Virus record (IMG/VR): IMGVR_UViG_3300035689_000108
Location: 1 to 20,451 of that record
Strand: one strand, 5' to 3'
Source of the DNA: a virus
DNA length: 20,451 nt
The position numbers and the translations under genes are program-made. Below the pieces are notes generated by a model. It was not told the DNA's origin. It worked only from the letters and a program-made list of their open reading frames with translations, and searched no databases. Of this stretch, positions 15,426-20,451 are shown piece by piece. Position 1 is the first letter of the stretch. Every line of letters begins with the position of its first letter.

Positions 15426-16043
15426 TTATTTATTGGAAAATAAAAAGTTATTAATATATTCGTCAGCAAAATCTTTATTAAAATATGATTTTAAAATTCC
15501 ATATGCTGGATCATTGGTTTTCATATAAGAATTATATTCATTTTGTTGTTGCTCAAATGTAATAATATTCTTTTCTTCAGAATATAAACATTTTTTATAT
15601 TGATGCAGAAAACATTTTAACATTATTTGGTATTCATCATAAAAGTCTTCTGTTTCTCTTCTAACCCAGAGTTTCTCGGAGAAAAATTTATTTAAATCAT
15701 AAACATTAGTTCTAATTTCTTTCTTATCTGGAAATATGTCTAAAAATTTTAAATATTTTTTATTATCTGTAATTGGGTGAAAATCAATTGCCCCAAAATA
15801 CCTCTTGGAACCTATTTTAAGATATTCTGTACCAAAAATTGGAGTTTCATAATGAAAATCTGGATAAATGACTAGACTTTCGGCATAAAATTTAGATTCA
15901 ACTTCAAATTTACAAAATCTTATCTTATGACATCGTTCTGAATCACAGATATAGGATTTTAAAGATAAATGATTTTTCTTTAAATTTGTTTTTACGATTA
16001 CATTGGTCAATTCAAAAAATTCAGCAACAATATGATCAATCAT
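15426..16043 (-). CDS. pebA: Ferredoxin-dependent bilin reductase, PebA-like
   Basis: A 205-residue protein (208 if GTG 16052 is used) starting MIDHIVAEFFELTNVI. IYPDFHYETPIFG and GAIDFHPI match the central sheet of the family, with the catalytic-type Asp87; TNDPAYGILKSYF holds the second conserved Asp178, and NNFLFSNK is the typical ending. YPD-x-x-Y-x-x-P points to PebA (biliverdin to 15,16-dihydrobiliverdin) rather than PcyA or PebS, though I cannot align it. Family members have about 230-250 residues, so the N-terminus is short. The gene is far more AT-rich than its neighbours, a sign of separate acquisition. No heme oxygenase gene is in view. Confidence 0.82.
   Translation of the reverse strand: MIDHIVAEFFELTNVIVKTNLKKNHLSLKSYICDSERCHKIRFCKFEVESKFYAESLVIYPDFHYETPIFGTEYLKIGSKRYFGAIDFHPITDNKKYLKFLDIFPDKKEIRTNVYDLNKFFSEKLWVRRETEDFYDEYQIMLKCFLHQYKKCLYSEEKNIITFEQQQNEYNSYMKTNDPAYGILKSYFNKDFADEYINNFLFSNK
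15427..15434 (-). promoter_or_regulatory. Possible T4-type late promoter before CP12
   Basis: AATAAATA on the minus strand (15434-15427) differs in one base from the T4 late consensus and lies 21 bases before the CP12 ATG, overlapping the stop of the bilin reductase gene. The AT-rich setting makes chance likely. Confidence 0.3.
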
Positions 16044-16044
16044 T

Positions 16045-16251
16045 TTACTCACTTAAAGAAGATCCTCTCCAATTTTTAGGTGGTGGTGGGTCACACTTAC
16101 CTTCAAGTGAACGAACCATTAACTCAGCAAACTTTTCCATTTTTTCTGCAGAAACTGTTTGTGGAGCATAACTAATTGCCTCTTTGAGAGCAACAAGTTC
16201 ATCCCATTCTTCTTTTGTAAGAACTTCAGTGCCAGTTTTTGCGAGAGTCAT
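16045..16251 (-). CDS. Conserved hypothetical protein (68 aa)
   Basis: Starts MTLAKTGTEVLTKEEWDELV at ATG 16251, chosen for the AAGGAA SD 3 bases upstream; an in-frame start at 16293 adds 14 residues. Helical, then VSAEKMEKFAELMVRSLEGK and a Pro/Ser end. The LTKEEWDELVALK block is one I recognise from cyanophages. Its stop lies within the start region of the bilin reductase gene, so the two are probably coupled. Confidence 0.8.
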   Translation of the reverse strand: MTLAKTGTEVLTKEEWDELVALKEAISYAPQTVSAEKMEKFAELMVRSLEGKCDPPPPKNWRGSSLSE

Positions 16252-16335
16252 ACTTTCCTTGCGTTGTGTCCCAATATTAGCATTCCAATACATTACTATC
16301 TAGAAACTTAATGTTTTCTTTGGGATCACGTTACA

Positions 16336-16683
16336 TTACTTAATGAAATTATCAAGATTGTCTAGATCATCTCTGAGTTCTTTCTCTTTTTTCTGATCGT
16401 GGTAATAAGACCAAAGAGCATTGTGAATATCCATCAGATGATCAACCCAGAAACCTGTAGGGTAGATTCCAAGTGTATCTTGAAGACCACGATGACTAGT
16501 TCCTTGTTCTTCTGCTTTACACATAATGTAGCAGATTGCCTGGACCATATCAAGTTTGTCTTCTTCAGAAAGCATAAAATACTTTCCTACTGCTCGTTGT
16601 TTTGCCTCTTCATTTGCTTTTTGAAGTTGCTTACAAGCATCAGAATCCCACCATTCTTGCCAAGAATTTTTCTTTTCAGTCAT
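16336..16683 (-). CDS. Conserved hypothetical protein (115 aa)
   Basis: Starts MTEKKNSWQEWWDSDACKQL. All helical: EDKLDMVQAICYIMCKAEEQ, then GFWVDHLMDIHNALWSYYHD and an acidic Lys/Asp end. I recognise the protein as well conserved in cyanophages, without a function. ATG 16683 overlaps the upstream gene by 8 bases. Last gene of the long right-hand operon. Confidence 0.8.
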   Translation of the reverse strand: MTEKKNSWQEWWDSDACKQLQKANEEAKQRAVGKYFMLSEEDKLDMVQAICYIMCKAEEQGTSHRGLQDTLGIYPTGFWVDHLMDIHNALWSYYHDQKKEKELRDDLDNLDNFIK

Positions 16684-16906
16684 CTTTACCAAAGATAGTG
16701 CCAAAGAAACCAGAGTCACCTGGTTTTCGATTCTCCAATTTATCAAGAATCGCATCAGTACTTTGAAGTGATTCAATGCGATGAATAAGGTCTGCGATTA
16801 CACTACAAACCATCGGGCGTTCTTGACGGGCAGCGTATGCTAATGCATTACGCAGTGCTCCTTCTGCCTCTTTCAGTGATTCTTCAACAGATTGTGATAA
16901 TGCCAT
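16676..16906 (-). CDS. Conserved hypothetical protein (76 aa)
   Basis: Starts MALSQSVEESLKEAEGALRN. A helical hairpin (ALAYAARQERPMVCSVIADL, then HRIESLQSTDAILDKLEN) with a Gly/Phe-rich end (GDSGFFGTIFGKDD). Familiar from cyanophages. TAATG overlap with the upstream stop. Confidence 0.8.
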   Translation of the reverse strand: MALSQSVEESLKEAEGALRNALAYAARQERPMVCSVIADLIHRIESLQSTDAILDKLENRKPGDSGFFGTIFGKDD

Positions 16907-17142
16907 TACTTAACCTCACTTTTAAACAAATTGTGATAATAAAGAATATCTGGATTCTCTAAATCTTTACAACGGGGATAATAGATGCCGTCTTTATAAC
17001 AACCATCTTTTGGATCTTGTTTATCGTATTTTAACACATAATTGGGTGGTTGTCTAAAATTGCAGAGTTCTCCTTGTTTTGTCATAAAGTTTTCAAAACA
17101 AAGTCCAGCAACAAATGGAGCAAGAAATTGAAGTGTATACAT
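16906..17142 (-). CDS. Membrane-anchored small protein (78 aa)
   Basis: Starts MYTLQFLAPFVAGLCFENFM. The hydrophobic N-terminus (about 4-17) can act as a signal anchor. The rest is polar with three Cys (ELCNFRQPP, DGCYKDGIYYPRCKD), fitting a disulphide outside the cytoplasm. ATG 17142 overlaps the upstream stop (TGATG). Function unknown. Confidence 0.75.
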   Translation of the reverse strand: MYTLQFLAPFVAGLCFENFMTKQGELCNFRQPPNYVLKYDKQDPKDGCYKDGIYYPRCKDLENPDILYYHNLFKSEVK

Positions 17143-17930
17143 CAACACTCATCCATTCTAATTGCCTTAGGAACTTTTTCAAGGCGATAAGAACCATCAC
17201 CTAGATCCACCCACTCAATTTCATCACCTTCTTTCAGATTTACTGCTTCCAGAAGATCTTCAGGAAACGTTATGCAATATTCATCTTGATCAGTGTCTTC
17301 ATCTCTAACTTCTTCAACAGGAAGAACCCATTTTTTGACTTTATCCTGTTTCATCACAATTTTCTCATCAGATCCTACTTTGCGTTTGGTGACTGTTTTT
17401 CCACCATCGGGAGACTCATAAACCCATCCCGATTCAACTTTTAAACGAGTTGAATCATTTCTGGATACTTCTGGGTCTGGTGTCCACTCATATCCACCCG
17501 ATTCACGAATTGTCTCAATTTCTTTATCAATATCTCTTTGAGTAGCACTTGGTCGAACGTTTTTATAATATTCCTCTGGATAATAAGTTTCTTCCCAGAA
17601 ATCATTCCAAGCATTTTGACATTCTGGGGATTTATCGTCTTTGTCGCAAGATAGGGGTTTATCTTTGTTTGCAATTAGATACTCAAGATCACTATGACCC
17701 CAAGGACGCATACCATCATCCACACTTTCATCTTTCACAGGACGATGACCACTCAGAAGTTCCAGAAGTCCAGAAGCACGACTAATACAATCTTTATGAT
17801 AATAATAATCTTCACGAACTGCTTCACGGATCGCAGAATAAATTTCGTGCGGTGAAGCATCACTATTCATCGCATCGTGAACCCACTCTTGGAGTTTTTC
17901 AAGCGAATACTTTTTGTAATCAGAGGTCAT
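17142..17930 (-). CDS. Conserved phage protein with AbrB-like C-terminus
   Basis: A 262-residue protein starting MTSDYKKYSLEKLQEWVHDA. The first 70 residues are helical (HEIYSAIREAVREDYYYHKD). The middle is acidic and probably flexible, with WVLPVEEVRDEDTDQDEYC. From about residue 217 YCITFPEDLLEAVNLKEGDE followed by IEWVDLGDGSYRLEKV matches the AbrB/SpoVT beta-hairpin pattern, like the 56-residue protein at 1708. I recognise it as a frequent cyanophage hypothetical protein. It may be a DNA-binding regulator, which is inference. Confidence 0.8.
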   Translation of the reverse strand: MTSDYKKYSLEKLQEWVHDAMNSDASPHEIYSAIREAVREDYYYHKDCISRASGLLELLSGHRPVKDESVDDGMRPWGHSDLEYLIANKDKPLSCDKDDKSPECQNAWNDFWEETYYPEEYYKNVRPSATQRDIDKEIETIRESGGYEWTPDPEVSRNDSTRLKVESGWVYESPDGGKTVTKRKVGSDEKIVMKQDKVKKWVLPVEEVRDEDTDQDEYCITFPEDLLEAVNLKEGDEIEWVDLGDGSYRLEKVPKAIRMDEC

Positions 17931-18081
17931 TGAGGTAGTCTTTGATTGCTTGTTCCATAATAACCTGAATCTCCTTGGAAGTCAACCCATTCAACCAAGA
18001 CCAATTTGGGTCTTCCTTGTCCCATCCCATTGTATAAGACCCATCTTCATTTTGTGTTATCTTAAGACTATCAGCATTCAT
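17920..18081 (-). CDS. Conserved hypothetical protein (53 aa)
   Basis: Starts MNADSLKITQNEDGSYTMGW. A strand pair leads to DKEDPNWSWLNGLTSKEIQV and a final helix (VIMEQAIKDYLNDL). The LTSKEIQVIMEQAIKD block is one I recognise from cyanophages. It overlaps both neighbours by 11 bases. Confidence 0.8.
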   Translation of the reverse strand: MNADSLKITQNEDGSYTMGWDKEDPNWSWLNGLTSKEIQVIMEQAIKDYLNDL

Positions 18082-18256
18082 CGCAGTCAGTATCCTTGTG
18101 TTTCTTACGAATTTTTTTAAGTTGTTTCAGTTCTTCCTTAATCATCTTATAAGCAGTTTCAGAGTCAATCTTATCACCCAACTCAAGGGCAATAATAATA
18201 TCTACTCGGGTACCAAAATGTGCGAGTGCTTTTTCAAAACAATCTAAATCATACAT
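18071..18256 (-). CDS. Conserved hypothetical protein (61 aa)
   Basis: Starts MYDLDCFEKALAHFGTRVDI. Two helices, the second very basic (MIKEELKQLKKIRKKHKDTD), ending in DCDEC. The ALAHFGTRVD-x-I block is familiar. ATG 18256 is chosen over earlier starts that would overlap the upstream gene more; overlap is 8 bases. Confidence 0.8.
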   Translation of the reverse strand: MYDLDCFEKALAHFGTRVDIIIALELGDKIDSETAYKMIKEELKQLKKIRKKHKDTDCDEC

Positions 18257-18464
18257 CGTAATCAATCCTACAACGTTCGGCAAGAATATCTATACGAGCA
18301 TCCAAAGAGTTCTCCATACGATAGAGTTCGTTGGTCAGTTCCACATTTTCTTCTTCCAACTTTCTAACTTTATCTTCAAGTTCAACCAGACGATCATAAA
18401 CATCGTCCATAGGAACATTTGGTTTAAGTCCCCATTTTTTATGAAACCAATAAGGATCACTCAT
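18249..18464 (-). CDS. Coiled-coil protein (71 aa)
   Basis: Starts MSDPYWFHKKWGLKPNVPMD. Residues 20-65 form a heptad-like acidic/basic coiled coil (DRLVELEDKVRKLEEENVEL, then MENSLDARIDILAERC), so it is probably an oligomer. ATGA overlap with the upstream stop. Partner unknown. Confidence 0.8.
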   Translation of the reverse strand: MSDPYWFHKKWGLKPNVPMDDVYDRLVELEDKVRKLEEENVELTNELYRMENSLDARIDILAERCRIDYDV

Positions 18465-18625
18465 AATACACCAACCTCTTTCAAATAGTTTCTATATCTC
18501 ATAAAACGATTCCAGTTTGGTTGACCCTGAACATCCAATTGATGACAGATTTCACAGTAGCAGAGCCACTCATACCAAGGAGTTGTAGGATCTAATACGT
18601 GATATGGATAATCAGAGTTTTCCAC
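18461..18625 (-). CDS. Small Cys-rich protein (54 aa), GTG start
   Basis: Starts with GTG as MENSDYPYHVLDPTTPWYEW, followed by LCYCEICHQLDVQGQPNWNR. Three Cys and a His (C-x-C-x-x-C-H) could bind a metal. The GTG overlaps the upstream gene by 14 bases and the stop overlaps the next ATG (ATGA). I believe relatives occur in other cyanophages. Confidence 0.75.
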   Translation of the reverse strand: MENSDYPYHVLDPTTPWYEWLCYCEICHQLDVQGQPNWNRFMRYRNYLKEVGVL

Positions 18626-18818
18626 CTACTTCCGACTCATAAGTTTTGGATTCAGTGAAACCTTCCTGCCGTCCTTTAAGATAAAAATGTGTCGCTGAGA
18701 TACACTGCTGTTCAGTGAGAGACGTGATAAGTCCGTTTCCATCTTTATCAGTTGAATACCATAGTCCATACTTTTTTTGTTCAACGTAGAAGACATCATC
18801 AATTAGTTTCTTTTCCAT
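18612..18818 (-). CDS. Conserved hypothetical protein (68 aa)
   Basis: Starts MEKKLIDDVFYVEQKKYGLW. A strand-rich first half (KYGLWYSTDKDGNGLITSLT) leads to a helix (EQQCISATHFYLKGRQEGF). The LITSLTE-x-QCISATHFYLKG block is well known to me from cyanophage genomes. ATG 18818 is preferred over an upstream in-frame ATG that lies inside the previous gene. Confidence 0.8.
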   Translation of the reverse strand: MEKKLIDDVFYVEQKKYGLWYSTDKDGNGLITSLTEQQCISATHFYLKGRQEGFTESKTYESEVGGKL

Positions 18819-18966
18819 CTTTCTTAATATCAGGATGGGGAGCATAGAGTGGACCTTCATAATTGCCAGCAAACTTGGTCAGTTCTTGAATAGCAGTTAC
18901 AACTTCTTGAGTTTCTTCCCATTCAAAAGTAGTTCCTGATTTTGTAGTATAAGTGCGTGTTGTCAT
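18799..18966 (-). CDS. Small hypothetical protein (55 aa)
   Basis: Starts MTTRTYTTKSGTTFEWEETQ. Two strands, a helix (EVVTAIQELTKFAGNYEGPL) and a Lys-rich end. Overlaps the epimerase stop (ATGA) and the next gene by 20 bases. Function unknown. Confidence 0.7.
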   Translation of the reverse strand: MTTRTYTTKSGTTFEWEETQEVVTAIQELTKFAGNYEGPLYAPHPDIKKDGKETN

Positions 18967-19988
18967 AGAGTAATCCAGCGTTCGTTTTCAAGAGTCCATT
19001 GAGTCACTTCAGAAATACGCTCACGAACTGACTTCTGGGGAACCCATCCCAGTTGTTTCATTTTATCACCATCCAAAGCATAACGCAAGTCGTGACCAGG
19101 GCGTGAAGAGTGAAAATCTACGAGTTCATAACTCAATTCTCTTCCTTGGGATTTGGCAATGATTTGTGCCAGTTCCAAGTTGTTGAGTTCTTCCGAACCA
19201 ACAATGTTAAACTTAGGGCATTTAGCGTTACCCCAAGCAGGTTCAAACTTACCCTCATAATTCAGCAAGAAAATAACAGCAGATGCAACGTCTTCGGCGT
19301 GAATGTAATGACGTGAACCAGGAATAGTTCTCGTAGAATCACTATGAATCGTTACAGTTTCACCATCACGAATTCTACGAATACACATTGGAATGTATTT
19401 TTCAGGATGCTGACGCTCTCCAAACACATTCATCGTGTGTGTAACATAAACGGGAAGACCATAGGTATTCTCATATGCTACTGCCAGTTCTTCACCACCT
19501 GCTTTTGTAGCACTGTATGGGTTAGTTGAATTGTAGCGATCATTCTCTTTATACTTGATGCCATTTGGTGCAGGACCAAATACTTCGTCTGTGCCGAAAT
19601 AAATGAATCTTTCCAGATTATCTTGAGTTCTTGCAAATTCAAGAATGTTACAAGTAGCAACAACATTATCAAGAACAAATTCCATTGGATAGAGAATACT
19701 TCTATCTACGTGAGAACCTGCAGCAAGATGGAGAACATAATCTACTTTACCAATTTCTGATTTAATAAGAGGATTCAGTTCTGCTTTAAGATCGTGGTGA
19801 ACAATCTTAACCCTTTTACGAACCTCGGGATTAAAAGAAAGCATTAAATCGTGAAGACGGTTAAGATTACCACTGTAGTCCAAACGATCTAGTGTAACAA
19901 TTTCCCAATCTGTATTTTTTAATACTTGTCCAATTAGGTGATGAGCAATAAAACCTGCTCCACCAGTAATAAGTGCTCTTTTAACCAT
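18963..19988 (-). CDS. NDP-glucose 4,6-dehydratase (short-chain dehydrogenase family)
   Basis: A 341-residue protein. ITGGAGFIAHH (7-17) is the NAD-binding Gly motif, with Ala where most enzymes have Gly-Ser. FGTDEVFG (131-138) gives the Thr-Asp-Glu active-site triad of dTDP-glucose 4,6-dehydratases, Tyr158 and Lys162 of NPYSATK complete the catalytic core, and MNVFGERQHPEKYIP plus RPGHDLRYALD (296-306) are sugar-nucleotide contacts. It converts an NDP-glucose into the 4-keto-6-deoxy form, the first step to deoxysugars. With the glycosyltransferase at 898 it could modify glycans. Start at ATG 19988, 2 bases after the upstream stop. Confidence 0.9.
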   Translation of the reverse strand: MVKRALITGGAGFIAHHLIGQVLKNTDWEIVTLDRLDYSGNLNRLHDLMLSFNPEVRKRVKIVHHDLKAELNPLIKSEIGKVDYVLHLAAGSHVDRSILYPMEFVLDNVVATCNILEFARTQDNLERFIYFGTDEVFGPAPNGIKYKENDRYNSTNPYSATKAGGEELAVAYENTYGLPVYVTHTMNVFGERQHPEKYIPMCIRRIRDGETVTIHSDSTRTIPGSRHYIHAEDVASAVIFLLNYEGKFEPAWGNAKCPKFNIVGSEELNNLELAQIIAKSQGRELSYELVDFHSSRPGHDLRYALDGDKMKQLGWVPQKSVRERISEVTQWTLENERWITL

Positions 19989-19990
19989 AA

Positions 19991-20164
19991 TCACTCTTCA
20001 AATTTATAACTGAGTTTAATATCTTTCTTTTTTAGTTTGTACCGTTCAATGTGCTTTTTACGGTGGTCTTCAGATTGAAAATAGCACTTACGGGTTTCAT
20101 TTCCATCTTTATAAACTAACTTCCAGGGAAACTGGTCAAAGGGAAATTCTTCGGTGTAGTCCAT
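19991..20164 (-). CDS. Small basic hypothetical protein (57 aa)
   Basis: Starts MDYTEEFPFDQFPWKLVYKD. Then NETRKCYFQSEDHRKKHIER and a Lys-rich helix (YKLKKKDIKLSYKFEE). The basic middle suits nucleic acid binding, but no motif is visible. TGATG overlap with the upstream stop. I recognise the type from cyanophages. Confidence 0.75.
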   Translation of the reverse strand: MDYTEEFPFDQFPWKLVYKDGNETRKCYFQSEDHRKKHIERYKLKKKDIKLSYKFEE

Positions 20165-20325
20165 CAGGTAGGTTGCTCAGCACGTTGAGTATAGACGGAA
20201 TCAAACAGTTCGTCAAGTATTTCACCACACTCATGATACTCTTTACTGTCAAGGATGGTCTTTTCAAACTGATAACGACGAACTGCGGTGAAAATCAGTT
20301 TATATTGTTCGGGAGTAAAGTTCAT
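20164..20325 (-). CDS. Small acidic hypothetical protein (53 aa)
   Basis: Starts MNFTPEQYKLIFTAVRRYQF. Two helices with EYHECGEILDELFDSVYTQR. TAATG overlap with the upstream stop; the SD is AAGGAG-poor (GGAGAAATGTA). Known to me as a cyanophage hypothetical protein. Confidence 0.75.
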   Translation of the reverse strand: MNFTPEQYKLIFTAVRRYQFEKTILDSKEYHECGEILDELFDSVYTQRAEQPT

Positions 20326-20451
20326 TACATTTCTCCAAGTGTATGAATAACAGGTTTTTCGTGTGCTAAGATGCGGTAAAGATCTTCGTTTTGTGCTGCT
20401 GATATGGGGATAAACTCCGTCTTATCATCAAACTCATCATCACGAATTGCT
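20325..20451 (-). CDS. Hypothetical protein, 5' end outside window
   Basis: Only the last 42 residues are present. They include DDKTEFIPISAAQNEDLYRI and end LAHEKPVIHTLGEM. No domain can be assigned from this fragment. The stop overlaps the next ATG (TAATG), so it belongs to the same operon, whose promoter lies beyond the right edge. Confidence 0.65.
   Translation of the reverse strand, partial: AIRDDEFDDKTEFIPISAAQNEDLYRILAHEKPVIHTLGEM

Overview
The window looks like part of the accessory region of a T4-like myovirus that infects marine cyanobacteria (a cyanophage). This rests on gene content: a CP12 homologue, a ferredoxin-dependent bilin reductase next to it, a dTDP-glucose 4,6-dehydratase-like enzyme, a GT-A glycosyltransferase, a free-standing GIY-YIG endonuclease, and dozens of 30-100 residue proteins, many of which I recognise only as conserved hypothetical proteins of such phages. 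No structural, replication or tRNA gene is present. All assignments come from reading the sequence; nothing was searched. Sixty-seven of 68 genes called lie on the minus strand; the exception is the endonuclease (7797-8543, plus strand).

Layout from left to right. (1) 1-1878: a partial hypothetical gene, two small genes, a glycosyltransferase and an AbrB-like small protein. (2) About 1985-5050: a strikingly GC-rich block of twelve small genes, most with their own -10 box and a nearly identical short leader. (3) 5058-7243: a nucleotidyltransferase/ligase-fold protein and six small acidic proteins, separated by recurring hairpins. (4) 7244-7796: non-coding, with CTAG-rich repeats, a consensus sigma70-type promoter and a long inverted repeat. 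(5) 7797-8543: the endonuclease. (6) 8606-10921 and 10954-12471: two densely packed operons of small proteins, most genes overlapping by a few bases. (7) 12497-15192: a methyltransferase-like protein, an SprT-like metalloprotease and conserved hypothetical genes, most preceded by a TATAAT cassette. (8) 15193-16251: CP12, the bilin reductase (very AT-rich) and a small gene. (9) 16336-20451: one tightly coupled operon of fourteen genes including the sugar-nucleotide dehydratase; it runs off the right end.

The most unusual property is the regulatory layout. Between many genes the same modules recur in the same order: a hairpin with arms related to GTGCCAGTT/AACTGGCAC, often a GC-rich second hairpin, then CCCCTTATAAT-like sequence, then a 20-26 base leader and the ATG. 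This resembles the promoter early stem-loop (PeSL) cassettes described for other T4-type phages, which are thought to let gene modules shuffle. The likely theme of the region is early host take-over: CP12 blocks the Calvin cycle, the bilin reductase acts on light-harvesting pigment synthesis, and many tiny membrane or acidic proteins probably act on host targets, although their functions are unknown.
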